Positions 17,496-25,835 of a DNA stretch of 37,819 bases are shown one piece after another; the stretch's first letter is position 1, and the number at the start of each line of letters is the position of its first letter. Made by a program: the position numbers and the translations under genes. Source of the DNA: Rhodopirellula bahusiensis (GTDB lineage: Bacteria; Planctomycetota; Planctomycetia; Pirellulales; Pirellulaceae); NCBI RefSeq assembly GCF_002727185.1, contig NZ_NIZW01000044.1, forward strand, positions 1 to 37,819, in the 5' to 3' direction. A model generated the notes under the pieces. It worked only from the letters and a program-made list of their open reading frames with translations, had not been told where the DNA came from and made no database searches.

Positions 17496-18641
17496 TCATA
17501 GCTTGCTCGGGTCAACGACCGCGTGTTTGACGCCTTCCCGGTTGTACGTGTAGACCATGTTGAGCATCCCGTCAGAGGTTTGGATGATGGCCGGGTAGCT
17601 GTACTCACCGAAGTGCCGGCGGCGATCCGCGTCCTTCGGGTGAGGTCCGGTTTCATTCTCCAAGGTCAGAACTGGTTTCCAAGTTTTGCCATCGGACGAA
17701 ATCGCCAGATTCAGAATCCGGCGTGGCTTCAGGTCGGGAGCGTCTTTCCGTCTCACCATGCCTTCGGAGTGATTGTAAATCAAGACTTGCCGTCCGTCAT
17801 TGAGAGTCACCGCATCGGTGCCGGAATTGGGATTGGGCAAGTCGGTCGCAGTCAGCGTGCTCCAGGTTTTTCCGCCGTCCTTGGACCAGCTCTCGACAAT
17901 GCGTTTCTCTTGGCTGCGGCAAAGAATTTGCAGACGGTTATCGGGGTAGGTCAAGATGCTTGGCTGAATCGCATGGAAGGTTTCGCCGGTCTGGATCGGC
18001 CCGATGACCTCCCAAGTCTTGCCGAGATCTTTGGAGACTTCGAAGTGAACTCGCCAGTGGGAGGATCCATCCGCGTACTCGATTTCGGTGCTTGAGGGGC
18101 ACAGAATCGTTCCGTCGGCGAGCTGAATCGGTTTGTTTTTGACTGGCCCAAGGAGGTGTCCGATCGTGTGGGCTTCGCCCAGTTTCGTCGGCCAAGACCA
18201 AGTTTTCCCACCGTCTTCGGATGTCGTCAGCATGCCCCACCAATCCCGTGGATTGGGGCCAACTTTGTAGAACAACATCAACGGGCCTTCGGTGGGCTGA
18301 AACAGCACCGGGTTCCAAGTGGGATAGCGGAGCGTCGATGACTGGACACCATTGACGACCTCGACTGACTCGGTCCACTGGCCGTTTTCATTGCGAGAGA
18401 CGCGGATGCCGACATCGGGGTCACGCTCCCGAGTGCCCGCGAACCAAGCCGCGACGAGACCGGTTGGTGTCTCGACGATGGTGGACGCATGACTCTCTTT
18501 GGTGGGTTTGTTGTCCAGGTCGAAGATCTGTTGTGACGAAACCAACGCACCATCACCCGCGACGGCGACAGCAGGAAGTTCTTCTGCCTGGATGGAAATG
18601 GTCAGGGTGAGAGCCAAGAAGACCGCAAGTGATACTTTCAT
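17496..18641 (-). CDS. Sialidase-like (BNR-repeat) secreted glycoside hydrolase
   Basis: A protein of 381 residues with a Sec signal peptide (MKVSLAVFLALTLTISIQAEE) and a six-bladed sialidase-type propeller. Four Asp-box-like repeats are visible: SEDGGKTWSW, SKDLGKTWEV, SKDGGKTWST and SSDGKTWKPV. An early arginine (AWFAGTRERDPD), a late one (DRRRHFGEYSYP) and an acid/tyrosine pair fit the sialidase superfamily, but the catalytic set cannot be confirmed by eye. Planctomycetes carry many such enzymes for degrading algal glycans, so the true substrate may not be sialic acid. It is flanked by structured repeats on both sides (B downstream; C upstream of its start), which would suit mobilisation, though no transposase is present. 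Confidence 0.88.
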   Translation of the reverse strand: MKVSLAVFLALTLTISIQAEELPAVAVAGDGALVSSQQIFDLDNKPTKESHASTIVETPTGLVAAWFAGTRERDPDVGIRVSRNENGQWTESVEVVNGVQSSTLRYPTWNPVLFQPTEGPLMLFYKVGPNPRDWWGMLTTSEDGGKTWSWPTKLGEAHTIGHLLGPVKNKPIQLADGTILCPSSTEIEYADGSSHWRVHFEVSKDLGKTWEVIGPIQTGETFHAIQPSILTYPDNRLQILCRSQEKRIVESWSKDGGKTWSTLTATDLPNPNSGTDAVTLNDGRQVLIYNHSEGMVRRKDAPDLKPRRILNLAISSDGKTWKPVLTLENETGPHPKDADRRRHFGEYSYPAIIQTSDGMLNMVYTYNREGVKHAVVDPSKL

Positions 18642-18762
18642 GATGCTTCGGGAGTTTCAGGTGGATGCGCGACACGATGGAGAATTCAATGAGGTTGCCC
18701 CGGAAGAGCGAGCCTAATCTAACCGAAACGCGGAGCCCAATTTGGGGTATCCGGCTTTCCAG

Positions 18763-18901
18763 GTAGCCGACGGAGGCCCTTCGTCGGCAAACAAGCCTCA
18801 GCCATGCCACCGGCATCCGTCTGTTTATAGCCACGTTTTGCTGGGCCCATCGCTTGCAGCGATGGTTGTGTTGATGCCGACTGAGGGCCTCCGTCGGCTA
18901 C
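18763..18901 (+). repeat. Structured palindromic repeat, copy C
   Basis: A third, slightly shorter copy (139 bp) in the same orientation as A and B, on the other side of the sialidase-like gene. It starts GTAGCCGACGGAGGC and ends GCCTCCGTCGGCTAC. Its central hairpin is CCATCGC/GCGATGG around loop TTGCA: relative to copy A one A is lost on the left strand and the matching T on the right, so pairing is kept. Confidence 0.83.
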
Positions 18902-18922
18902 GAGGTGGCTGACAACGGTCAC

Positions 18923-19008
18923 CGCTCCGCGGTTGTTGGCTCCCTCCCAATACGCACAACCAGTCGCGGAGCGACGGCAGCCGAAAGCCTTGGGGTTTCA
19001 ACCCAAGG
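18923..19008. repeat. Second palindromic unit between photolyase and sialidase genes
   Basis: CGCTCCGCG (18923-18931) pairs with CGCGGAGCG (18965-18973), extended by GTTGT/ACAAC with a four-base bulge. It is followed by a small hairpin CCTTGGG/CCCAAGG (18988-18994/19002-19008). It differs in sequence from the three-copy element beside it. Together with copy C it fills the 433-base gap between 18642 and 19074, in which no gene was recognised. Confidence 0.6.
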
Positions 19009-19074
19009 TCAACCTTCGTACGGTCCAGCCAACTTGAGCAAGAGAAATAATGTTGAGCGTCAAAGAACCCAACG

Positions 19075-20595
19075 TCATTCAGTTTTCGAAGCGAACCGCT
19101 GGAGGTACTTGCTGAGCTTAAGTTTCTTTCGGGTGCTGTCGCTGGTCATGTAACGGACGCTGCCGAAGACGGGACGCTTGGGGCCCCAGGCTCGGTCGGT
19201 GCGGCCGAGCACCCAAAGGATGCCGCAGTACGAGTTGGGATCGCGACCATCCAGGCCGTACTTGTTGTTCAGGTGGATCATGAACTCGAGGGCTTCCTCG
19301 GGCGTTCTTGTCCAATGCAAAATCTTCTTGCCCCACAACATTCGCATGTAGTTGTGCATCTCGCCGGTTGCAACCAATTCACGCTGCGCCGCGTTCCATA
19401 GCTCGTCGTGAGTCTCGGCATTCTCAAACTCCTCCAGCGTGTAGAGATGCGGCCGCTCGTCATCACGCGTTTCGGCCAACGTCTTCTTCGCCCAGTCCGG
19501 CAATGATTCGAGCGAGTCGTAGGTGTCTGGATTTTGGAAACTCCAATTGAAGCCGATCTCTCGCCATGTCAGCAGTTGATCGAGCAAGGCTTCCGCGTTT
19601 TCGCTGACGTTCCAATAGCCGTTGTTCTTGCCGTTGGGTTTGGATGTCTGGTCCGCGGACCAACCCTCGTGTTCCAGCAATGAAGAAACCATCTCGTGCG
19701 CCGAAATGTGACCGAAATGAAGGTGAGGGCTCAATCCCGTCGTGGCGTGTTTATCGGGATGGTTGCGGTCGTCGTTGTACTGCGACAGTTTGGAGTCCAG
19801 GAATTCTTCCCAGCGGCGTGAGGCTTCCACTGTTCCACCGGGGGTCTCATTGGCCGGACGAACCGAGTGATCAATCGGGATATTCGACAGCCCATCTTCG
19901 CTGAGCAGCTTTTCGAAATCAGCGGCGGGCCATTTGGAAAGGATTTTGGCCGGTAGCAATTCCTTTCGGCGTTTCGCCAACGAATCACCATCGGGGCAGG
20001 GCAGGGCAGGGCGGTTGCCGCTTCGATCCAGCGGGTTTGCGAGAGGCAAGTGTTCGAGAGCAGGCAGGATGTTCTTCTGCATGAACCGCCGGTAACTGTG
20101 CGCGACCGTGTAAGTCTTCTCCGCCGCTCGCAACGGAAGCACTCCATTGGAGTCGATCAATTCCAAGCGGGCCGGCAGCTTGTCTTTAACCGCGTCGATC
20201 ATGTGCGGCAGAAAGAAACACGGGTACTCGTCGGTGACAACGGTGCAAGCTTGTTTGGCTAGCCGATGAAGCAGCGGCGAGCCGGTTCCCGGTTTTGGTT
20301 CCACGTAGGGGTAGTAGACGACCGGCAGAGATGCGGCCGCGGCCGCGTTGTCTCGCATCCCTTCGATGATGAATCGATGAATTCGGTCGCTGGCCCATTG
20401 GTAACGAACTCGCAGGGGGTCGAAGATCAGCAGCGGTTTCTCGAATTCGAGTGCCCGGTCGATCGCATGCTGCAACGCGAAATTCCAGTGCAGTCGCCGT
20501 TGGGCGATCATCCAATAGACGACGTAGTCGCCCTCGTGGCGGGGCGGGTGGTCGTTGGCGAATTGATGCCGCTGGGGAGGGAGCGTGGAAGTCAT
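19075..20595 (-). CDS. phr: Class II CPD photolyase
   Basis: Light-driven FAD enzyme that splits cyclobutane pyrimidine dimers in DNA. The 506-residue product has the N-terminal antenna-type Rossmann part (GDYVVYWMIAQRRLHWNFAL) and the C-terminal FAD domain with class II hallmarks: GEMHNYMRMLWGKKILHWT and DPNSYCGILWVLGRTDRAWG followed by PKRPVFGSVRYM. Class II enzymes occur in several bacteria as well as eukaryotes, and carry their own electron-transfer tryptophans. The ATG at 20595 is used, with GGATG six bases upstream; another ATG three codons earlier is possible. It is divergent from the prepilin peptidase gene, about 80 bases between starts, and transcribed alone. Confidence 0.95.
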   Translation of the reverse strand: MTSTLPPQRHQFANDHPPRHEGDYVVYWMIAQRRLHWNFALQHAIDRALEFEKPLLIFDPLRVRYQWASDRIHRFIIEGMRDNAAAAASLPVVYYPYVEPKPGTGSPLLHRLAKQACTVVTDEYPCFFLPHMIDAVKDKLPARLELIDSNGVLPLRAAEKTYTVAHSYRRFMQKNILPALEHLPLANPLDRSGNRPALPCPDGDSLAKRRKELLPAKILSKWPAADFEKLLSEDGLSNIPIDHSVRPANETPGGTVEASRRWEEFLDSKLSQYNDDRNHPDKHATTGLSPHLHFGHISAHEMVSSLLEHEGWSADQTSKPNGKNNGYWNVSENAEALLDQLLTWREIGFNWSFQNPDTYDSLESLPDWAKKTLAETRDDERPHLYTLEEFENAETHDELWNAAQRELVATGEMHNYMRMLWGKKILHWTRTPEEALEFMIHLNNKYGLDGRDPNSYCGILWVLGRTDRAWGPKRPVFGSVRYMTSDSTRKKLKLSKYLQRFASKTE

Positions 20596-20676
20596 GAGCA
20601 GCATCCATTGGGATGGGAGTCGTCAGTTCGGGGCTTGGCTAGTAGAGTGTGCGGACACGCCAAGGGCCATGCAATT

Positions 20677-22008
20677 TTGTCGCGACGACGCTCACCATAT
20701 CGAATTCTCGCTGTTTGCTTGCTGATCGGGTATCTGCTCGCATCGATGGTTTACGTGTGGGCGTTTGCAATCATGGTGACTCGGGTGCACCCACATTTTC
20801 GCGCCGTCGATCTGCTGGCCCCGCGAGCCAACGACGTGGTCATTTTTACTTTTTTCTTGGTGGTAGGGGCCAGTGTCGGCAGCTTCCTGAATGTCGTCGT
20901 TTGGCGATTGCCTCAGCGTTTGAATGTGAACGGCCATTCGTTCTGCCCACGTTGTCGAAACCAGCTTCGGGCTCGCGATAATGTTCCGATCTTTGGTTGG
21001 CTGTGGTTGAGCGGGCGCTGCCGAGATTGCCGGCTTCCGATCTCATCGCGATACCCGATCGTCGAAACGCTTGTCGGGATCACGTTTGCTCTGGTCGGGG
21101 CGACCGAACTGACTCGTTGGAGTCTGCCCTATTTGGGCGATAGCGTGCGGACGAATTGGTTGTCGACCCCGTACGTTGACGTGGATTTGTTGACGTTAAT
21201 TTTCTATCACTTGGTCGCTTTGGCGACCGGGTGGGCCGCAGGGTTGATCCGATTCGACGGAAACACTTTGCCACCGAGGCTCACATTATTCGCAGCGGTG
21301 ACGCTGATCGGCGGCATGTTTGCCCTGCCTCAAGCGATGGTTGTTCCGTGGCAATTGGTCGGTGATTCGAATCCGTCGGAGGGTGGGTTCTGGCCGCCGT
21401 CTGGATGGCCGACTCACGGTGGTGATTGGTCCGTGACGTTGGTTCAGATTGGAATGCGTTTGTTGACCTCGCTGGTGGCGGCAGGCTTTTTTGCTCGAGT
21501 TCTGGCGAAGAGCTTTTGTCCCATGGCGGACATGAAGATGGATCCCCTCGGTTCGTCGACTCGGCGATTGATCGATTTGATGATTTTGATCGCTGTCCCG
21601 GCGATCGTGGTTGGCTGGCAAGCCGTGATGGGGGTGATTCTGATCGCGGCGATCTTCGCGAAAATTCTTGAGATGTGCGCATTCGCTCAATCGCGAGATT
21701 CACTGGGCCGTTTCGCTGTGAGCTTGCCGGTGGCGATGAGCGTGCAATTGTTGCTGTGGCGGGGACTCGTTGCGTCTCATCTCTGGCCCAGTGAACAGGC
21801 GTCGCAAGTTGGATTGATTGTTTCGTTTTTCGGAGTTTTAACGATTCCGTTGTGGTTAGACGAAAACGGGGAATCGCGTGCTCCGATGGGCGATGAAGAT
21901 GAAAACGGCGGAATCTCGGATCATTTCGATGAGGACGTTCGAGAGGCTCAAGCATCTGGGAATGACTCAAATGCTTTGCAACAAGGCGACTCGTTTGAGT
22001 TAAACTGA
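20677..22008 (+). CDS. Divergent A24 (type IV prepilin) peptidase-like membrane protein
   Basis: A polytopic membrane protein of about 443 residues. The N-terminal half matches the prepilin peptidase methylase-like domain: VGASVGSFLNVVVWRLPQRL, then the double CxxC zinc motif (CPRCRNQL and CRDCRLPISSRYPIVE). The C-terminal half has the A24 layout but altered catalytic motifs: LIRFDGNTLPPRLT stands where family members have an IDxxxxxIPD-type sequence, and CPMADMKMDPLG stands in place of GxGDVKL, keeping Asp-x-Lys but not the glycines. It may be a divergent but active peptidase for DUF1559-type and pilin-like proteins, or a degenerate one. The start is uncertain: TTG at 20677 has AAGGG ten bases upstream; GTG at 20647 is possible. 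An acidic tail of about 40 residues follows the last membrane segment. The sigma factor gene starts 33 bases on. Confidence 0.82.
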   Translation: MSRRRSPYRILAVCLLIGYLLASMVYVWAFAIMVTRVHPHFRAVDLLAPRANDVVIFTFFLVVGASVGSFLNVVVWRLPQRLNVNGHSFCPRCRNQLRARDNVPIFGWLWLSGRCRDCRLPISSRYPIVETLVGITFALVGATELTRWSLPYLGDSVRTNWLSTPYVDVDLLTLIFYHLVALATGWAAGLIRFDGNTLPPRLTLFAAVTLIGGMFALPQAMVVPWQLVGDSNPSEGGFWPPSGWPTHGGDWSVTLVQIGMRLLTSLVAAGFFARVLAKSFCPMADMKMDPLGSSTRRLIDLMILIAVPAIVVGWQAVMGVILIAAIFAKILEMCAFAQSRDSLGRFAVSLPVAMSVQLLLWRGLVASHLWPSEQASQVGLIVSFFGVLTIPLWLDENGESRAPMGDEDENGGISDHFDEDVREAQASGNDSNALQQGDSFELN

Positions 22009-22041
22009 TTGGCCATCGAACGATCATCAAGTTGAGGGGAA

Positions 22042-22677
22042 GTGGACGCAGCCAGCTCGAACCGAAACGAACGCACCACGGCGAATCGTGCGCCGACTGA
22101 AGAAGGGGCGTTGATCGAAGCGGCGCTGTCGGGTGACGCGTCCGCCTTTGAAGGCTTGGTGATCCGTCATCAAGACCGGCTGCATCACGCCATGATCCAT
22201 GTCACCGGTTCGGTCCACGATGCCGAGGAAGTGACCCAGGAGGCCTTCATTCGGGCGTTCGTGAAGCTCGACACGTTTCAGCAAAACAGCCAATTCTTCA
22301 CATGGCTGTATCGAGTCGCATTCAATATCGCTTTGTCGCGAAAACGGCGTCAAAAGGTTCGACTGTCGTTGGACCAGCAACGCGAGGAAATTGGCGAGGA
22401 AGTCGTCTGCGATGGTGAGGCGGTCGATGCGAATATGATTCGCCAGGATGACGTTTCGCTGGTGCAGCTCGCGTTGCAGCAACTCAGTGATGAGCACCGC
22501 AGCATTCTCGTCTTGCGGGAGATGGACGAATCTTCTTATGAGGAAATGGCTGAGATTTTGGAACTGTCCATCGGAACCGTTCGCAGTCGTTTGAATCGGG
22601 CTCGCAAGCAATTGCGATTGGCGATTGAACAGCTGCGAGAGCCCGAGTCAGAATCCTCGGGTGAACCGAGCGCTTGA
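22042..22677 (+). CDS. ECF RNA polymerase sigma factor
   Basis: A 211-residue ECF (sigma-70 group 4) factor. Region 2 includes FEGLVIRHQDRLHHAMIHVT, DAEEVTQEAFIRAFVKLDTF (RNA polymerase contact) and FFTWLYRVAFNIALSRKRRQ (-10 recognition). Region 4 is the helix-turn-helix YEEMAEILELSIGTVRSRLN (-35 recognition). The linker is 45 residues of acidic sequence. It follows the prepilin peptidase gene by 33 bases. The annotated start is GTG at 22042, with GAGGGG unusually close to it, so the true start may differ slightly. No anti-sigma gene with a recognisable zinc-binding fold is adjacent, although a small zinc-ribbon protein follows 123 bases later. Confidence 0.93.
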   Translation: MDAASSNRNERTTANRAPTEEGALIEAALSGDASAFEGLVIRHQDRLHHAMIHVTGSVHDAEEVTQEAFIRAFVKLDTFQQNSQFFTWLYRVAFNIALSRKRRQKVRLSLDQQREEIGEEVVCDGEAVDANMIRQDDVSLVQLALQQLSDEHRSILVLREMDESSYEEMAEILELSIGTVRSRLNRARKQLRLAIEQLREPESESSGEPSA

Positions 22678-22800
22678 TTTGGTCGACCGGGCGTCGTTGC
22701 TCCGGTTTCGATGTTTCAAAGCGGTTTGAAGCTTCTGGCTTGTCCCAAGTTCAGTCATCGCTCCCTTTCTCGTTTCTTCATTCGGTCTTGGGAAACAACC

Positions 22801-23091
22801 ATGGTCGATCCCACGCCCCGATATGACGTTGGCAATCACTTTGATGTCGTGCACGACGTGCGCGGTGATGCGAGTGCATCCGATTCGCGATCGGATTCAG
22901 GTCCCGATGGAACACCTGGAAATCCGCGTCCATTCATTGGTATTCAGTTTCGGTGCTGTCAAACCTACGGCCGCATTTACCGAAACGACCAACGGACCGC
23001 CTATCGCGGACGCTGCCCCAAGTGTGGTGCTCGGATGGAGATTCCGATCGGCAGCGGCGGGACCAACAAGCGGTTTTTCTCTGCCGGCTGA
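22801..23091 (+). CDS. Small zinc-ribbon protein of unknown function
   Basis: A protein of 96 residues starting MVDPTPRYDVGNHFDVVHDV. The first half is polar and probably disordered. The second half (FIGIQFRCCQTYGRIYRNDQ and AYRGRCPKCGARMEIPIGSG) forms a zinc-ribbon-like unit with paired cysteines, including CPKC, that is conserved in kind among planctomycete proteins. No enzyme motif is seen. Its position after an ECF sigma factor and before a two-BON-domain protein suggests a regulatory or envelope-stress role, but that is only context. A probable terminator follows at 23224-23249. Confidence 0.72.
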   Translation: MVDPTPRYDVGNHFDVVHDVRGDASASDSRSDSGPDGTPGNPRPFIGIQFRCCQTYGRIYRNDQRTAYRGRCPKCGARMEIPIGSGGTNKRFFSAG

Positions 23092-23223
23092 TTTCGGATT
23101 CGACTTGTTGCACGGCGGTTCTTCCGGGGCCGTTCGGCGACGCCCGTGTCGATTTATCCACAAAATCGGAAAAAACCTGCCGTTCAGGCCTCGTTACAAC
23201 CGAAACAGTCCATAGCACCGATC

Positions 23224-23249
23224 GGACCGGCTGTCGGCCGTTCCTTTTT
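23224..23249 (+). terminator. Probable intrinsic terminator after the zinc-ribbon gene
   Basis: GGACCGGC (23224-23231) pairs with GGCCGTTCC (23236-23244) with one mismatch and a five-base loop, followed directly by five T. It would end transcripts from the sigma/zinc-ribbon genes and leaves only 58 bases for a separate promoter of the BON gene. An exact DnaA-box consensus (TTATCCACA) lies at 23154-23162, probably by chance. Confidence 0.55.
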
Positions 23250-23307
23250 GCCACGAGCACGGCGGTCGGTGATGACACCTCACAAAGGACTGTAGGGAGG
23301 CATTTCC

Positions 23308-24483
23308 ATGCGACGCACATATTTTGGACTGGCGATGGCCGCGATCGCCACGCTGGGGCCTGCTCAGGCCTTTGGCGGTGATCGAGAGATTGCACAAGAA
23401 GTCATGCAGCGGCTCAAAGTCAGCCGTGATGCAGGTCAGCTGAAGAACTTCAACCTCGACATGAAAGTCAACGACGGCGTGGTATTGTTCCGCGGCACAG
23501 TCGATGGCTCGGAGCAGCAAGACTTGGTCTTGGCCGCTTTGAAAGACGTCGACGGCGTTGTCAATGTTGTCAACGAACTCGAAGTTCTCGAAGCCAAGCT
23601 TTACAAACCCAAAGCCGCTGCCATCGCAGCAGTTGAGCCCGCCGAAGCATTTGACTTCAAGGGTGCTTTGGAAACCGAAGCTCAAGAAGTGGTTCCAGGT
23701 ACGGTTGCACCTGTCGCCGGCGAAGAAGCCGCTGACTCGCAAACCCGCACCGTTGCTGCTTGGGAAAACGCTAGCGGAGAAGCCAACAACGACGATACGA
23801 TCACTCGTTCGGTCGCCGCCGCATTGGGCAAAGCCAAATCGGTCGGTCACTTGAAAGACTTCGGTGTCGATGTCAACGCTTATGACGGCATCGTTGAAAT
23901 CACCGGCGAAGCCGCATCGGCATCGCAACGTGAGTTGATCGCTGAAATCGCTCGTCACGCTCCTGGAGCACGCGGCGTTCGCGATCTGATGACCGTGAAG
24001 GCTGGATCGAACCCAGGTTTGGTTGCAACACCTGCTTCGCACCGCACCGGTGGACTGCAGCCATTGCCACCCGCCAATCGCGGTCAGGTCCAAGCTCGTC
24101 CCGTCTCTTACGGACAAGCTGGCGGACAAATGATCAACGGCGAAATGGTTGTTCCCGGCAGCATGGTGACTCACGGAGGTGGCATGCAAGCTGCACCCGC
24201 ACCAATGGCTCAGGCACCTGTCATGGGACAACCCGTTCCAATGGCTCCCGCCGCACCCGTCGGAGCACCTCGCTACGATTCGCCAAACCTGCCGAACTAC
24301 GCATGGCCTGGCTACGCAGCGTATCCAAACTACGCCGCACTGTCGTACCCACAACAGTACAGCCCATCGGCTTTCCCATACATCGGACCTTTCTACCCCT
24401 ACCCACAAGTTCCTTTGGGATGGCGTAAAGTGTCGCTCGAATGGGACGACGGCTGGTGGTTCTTGGACTTCACTGACAAGTAA
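23308..24483 (+). CDS. Secreted protein with two BON domains and a Pro/Met/Tyr-rich C-terminus
   Basis: A 391-residue protein with a signal peptide (MRRTYFGLAMAAIATLGPAQAFGG). Two BON domains follow: residues about 25-100 (GVVLFRGTVDGSEQQDLVLA, GVVNVVNELEV) and about 160-230 (FGVDVNAYDGIVEITGEAAS, GVRDLMTVKAG). BON domains bind lipid or envelope surfaces and protect against osmotic shock in OsmY. The remaining 150 residues are rich in Pro, Ala, Met and Gly, then Tyr (YAWPGYAAYPNYAALSYPQQ), ending in the aromatic WRKVSLEWDDGWWFLDF. Codon use is uniform and the ribosome site GGGAGG is ideally placed eight bases before ATG, suggesting strong expression. A strong bidirectional terminator follows. 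Confidence 0.87.
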   Translation: MRRTYFGLAMAAIATLGPAQAFGGDREIAQEVMQRLKVSRDAGQLKNFNLDMKVNDGVVLFRGTVDGSEQQDLVLAALKDVDGVVNVVNELEVLEAKLYKPKAAAIAAVEPAEAFDFKGALETEAQEVVPGTVAPVAGEEAADSQTRTVAAWENASGEANNDDTITRSVAAALGKAKSVGHLKDFGVDVNAYDGIVEITGEAASASQRELIAEIARHAPGARGVRDLMTVKAGSNPGLVATPASHRTGGLQPLPPANRGQVQARPVSYGQAGGQMINGEMVVPGSMVTHGGGMQAAPAPMAQAPVMGQPVPMAPAAPVGAPRYDSPNLPNYAWPGYAAYPNYAALSYPQQYSPSAFPYIGPFYPYPQVPLGWRKVSLEWDDGWWFLDFTDK

Positions 24484-24542
24484 AACAGTCAAGTCGTCCA
24501 GCCAAGTGATCCAATGGATCACCTGACAGAAACGATTCAACG

Positions 24543-24577
24543 AAAAACCCTCGCAAGTTTCCTTGCGAGGGTTTTTT
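24543..24577. terminator. Bidirectional intrinsic terminator
   Basis: CCCTCGCAAG (24548-24557) pairs perfectly with CTTGCGAGGG (24562-24571) around a TTTC loop; five A precede and six T follow. It ends the rightward BON gene and, read leftwards, lies just after the stop of the convergent ECF42 gene, so it works for both. Confidence 0.93.
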
Positions 24578-24581
24578 CGTT

Positions 24582-25835
24582 CTATGCCTGTTGCAGCTTT
24601 CGCAGTTTCGTTTCGACTAGTTGTTTCTCGTGATCGGCTTTGGCTTTGGACAACGCGATCAGATAGGCGTCAATTGCCTGTGACGTGTGGTTGCCCAGTT
24701 CATGCACTCTGGCGATTGCACAATCCAGCAACAAATAGGTCTGCATTGCACCGGATTGCTGGAGCGTTTGCAACTCTATCAGTGCCTCGTTGATCTGGCC
24801 CGCTTGAGCCCTCGCAATGGCTCGGTTGAGTTCGTAGATCGGCGACCCGTGGATCTCAAGCAGGCGATTGTAAAAACGAACGATAGTTGACCAATCGGTT
24901 GCTTCGACACTGTTGGCGATGCAGTGCTGCATCGCGATGGCTGCTTCCCAGTGATAGGTCGTGGGCGTGTCAGTTTTCGAACGAGCCAGTTCGTGTTGCG
25001 CGATGGTGATCAGTCGCCGGTCCCACTTTGAACGGTCTTGGTCCTCCAGAAGAACCACGGTTCCTTGTTGGTCGGTTCGAGATTCCAAACGAGCGGCTTG
25101 AAACAACATCAACGCTAGCAGAGCTTTTGTGGCGGGCGAGCCGTGTTCGCTCTCGCTCAGCAAATGGCATAACCTTGCTGCTTCTTCACAAATGTCGTCG
25201 CGGATCGGCTGGAACCCTTGTGAGGTGCTGTGTCCCTCGTTGAACATCAGATACAGCACATCGTGAACGACGCCGCGACGCTGCGCGATTTCGTCAGGGC
25301 AGGGCAGTTCCACCGCAACGTTGGCTTCCCCGAGTGAACGTTTGGCACGAGTGATTCGTTTTCTGATCGTTTCGATCGGCAGCAACAATCCGCCAGCGAT
25401 CTCGGCGTGCCCAAAGCCACAAAGCGTTTTCAACGTCAGCGCAATTTGCGTTTCACGGTTTAGTGTTGGGTGACAGCAAACAAACATCATCCGCAGCAAG
25501 CTGTCCGGCAATTGCTCTTCGCTCAGCCACTCTTCCACGGTGTTCTCTTGGACGTCCAGCGTTGGTCCCGCCAATGAAATCGCTTGGGCCAACGTCTTTT
25601 CACGGCGCAAGGCATCCAGGATTCGGTTCTTGGCTGCACGATGGATCCACGCACTGGGGTTGTCGGGCACTCCGCCTTGCTTCCATGCGTTCATGGCTTC
25701 CAACATGGCAACCTGAACCATGTCCTCGATCAAGTCGATTCGACGGATCCCGAAGGCACGAGTCAGCACCGCTATCAAATGGGCGGACTCGTGCCGAAAG
25801 AAGTGTTCGACCAAATGGCCGCTCGAGTCGGTCAT
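24582..25835 (-). CDS. ECF42-type RNA polymerase sigma factor with C-terminal TPR-like extension (DUF6596)
   Basis: A 417-residue sigma factor much longer than an ordinary ECF factor (about 190). Region 2 lies near residues 10-75 (FRHESAHLIAVLTRAFGIRR, DLIEDMVQVAMLEAMNAWKQ, NPSAWIHRAAKNRILDALRR) and region 4 near 110-165 (ALTLKTLCGFGHAEIAGGLL, ETIRKRITRAKRSLGE). The following 230 residues (YLMFNEGHSTSQGFQPIRDD and helical repeats to the end) are the conserved extension of the ECF42 group, thought to replace an anti-sigma factor in controlling activity. Its ATG overlaps the stop of the DGPF/YCII gene (ATGA), the arrangement typical of this group. The bidirectional terminator lies just beyond its stop. 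Confidence 0.92.
   Translation of the reverse strand: MTDSSGHLVEHFFRHESAHLIAVLTRAFGIRRIDLIEDMVQVAMLEAMNAWKQGGVPDNPSAWIHRAAKNRILDALRREKTLAQAISLAGPTLDVQENTVEEWLSEEQLPDSLLRMMFVCCHPTLNRETQIALTLKTLCGFGHAEIAGGLLLPIETIRKRITRAKRSLGEANVAVELPCPDEIAQRRGVVHDVLYLMFNEGHSTSQGFQPIRDDICEEAARLCHLLSESEHGSPATKALLALMLFQAARLESRTDQQGTVVLLEDQDRSKWDRRLITIAQHELARSKTDTPTTYHWEAAIAMQHCIANSVEATDWSTIVRFYNRLLEIHGSPIYELNRAIARAQAGQINEALIELQTLQQSGAMQTYLLLDCAIARVHELGNHTSQAIDAYLIALSKAKADHEKQLVETKLRKLQQA

Noticed and set aside
20266..20676. Long N-terminal extension of the prepilin peptidase frame
   Set aside because: It overlaps the photolyase gene on the opposite strand, and the composition is that of an antisense shadow.
23154..23162. 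Exact DnaA-box consensus TTATCCACA
   Set aside because: A single box without neighbouring boxes, an AT-rich stretch or dnaA/dnaN nearby does not support an origin.
23194..24540. A 448-codon leftward open frame antisense to the BON-domain gene
   Set aside because: It crosses the strong terminator and lacks any domain; the + strand has a signal peptide, two BON domains and an ideal ribosome site.
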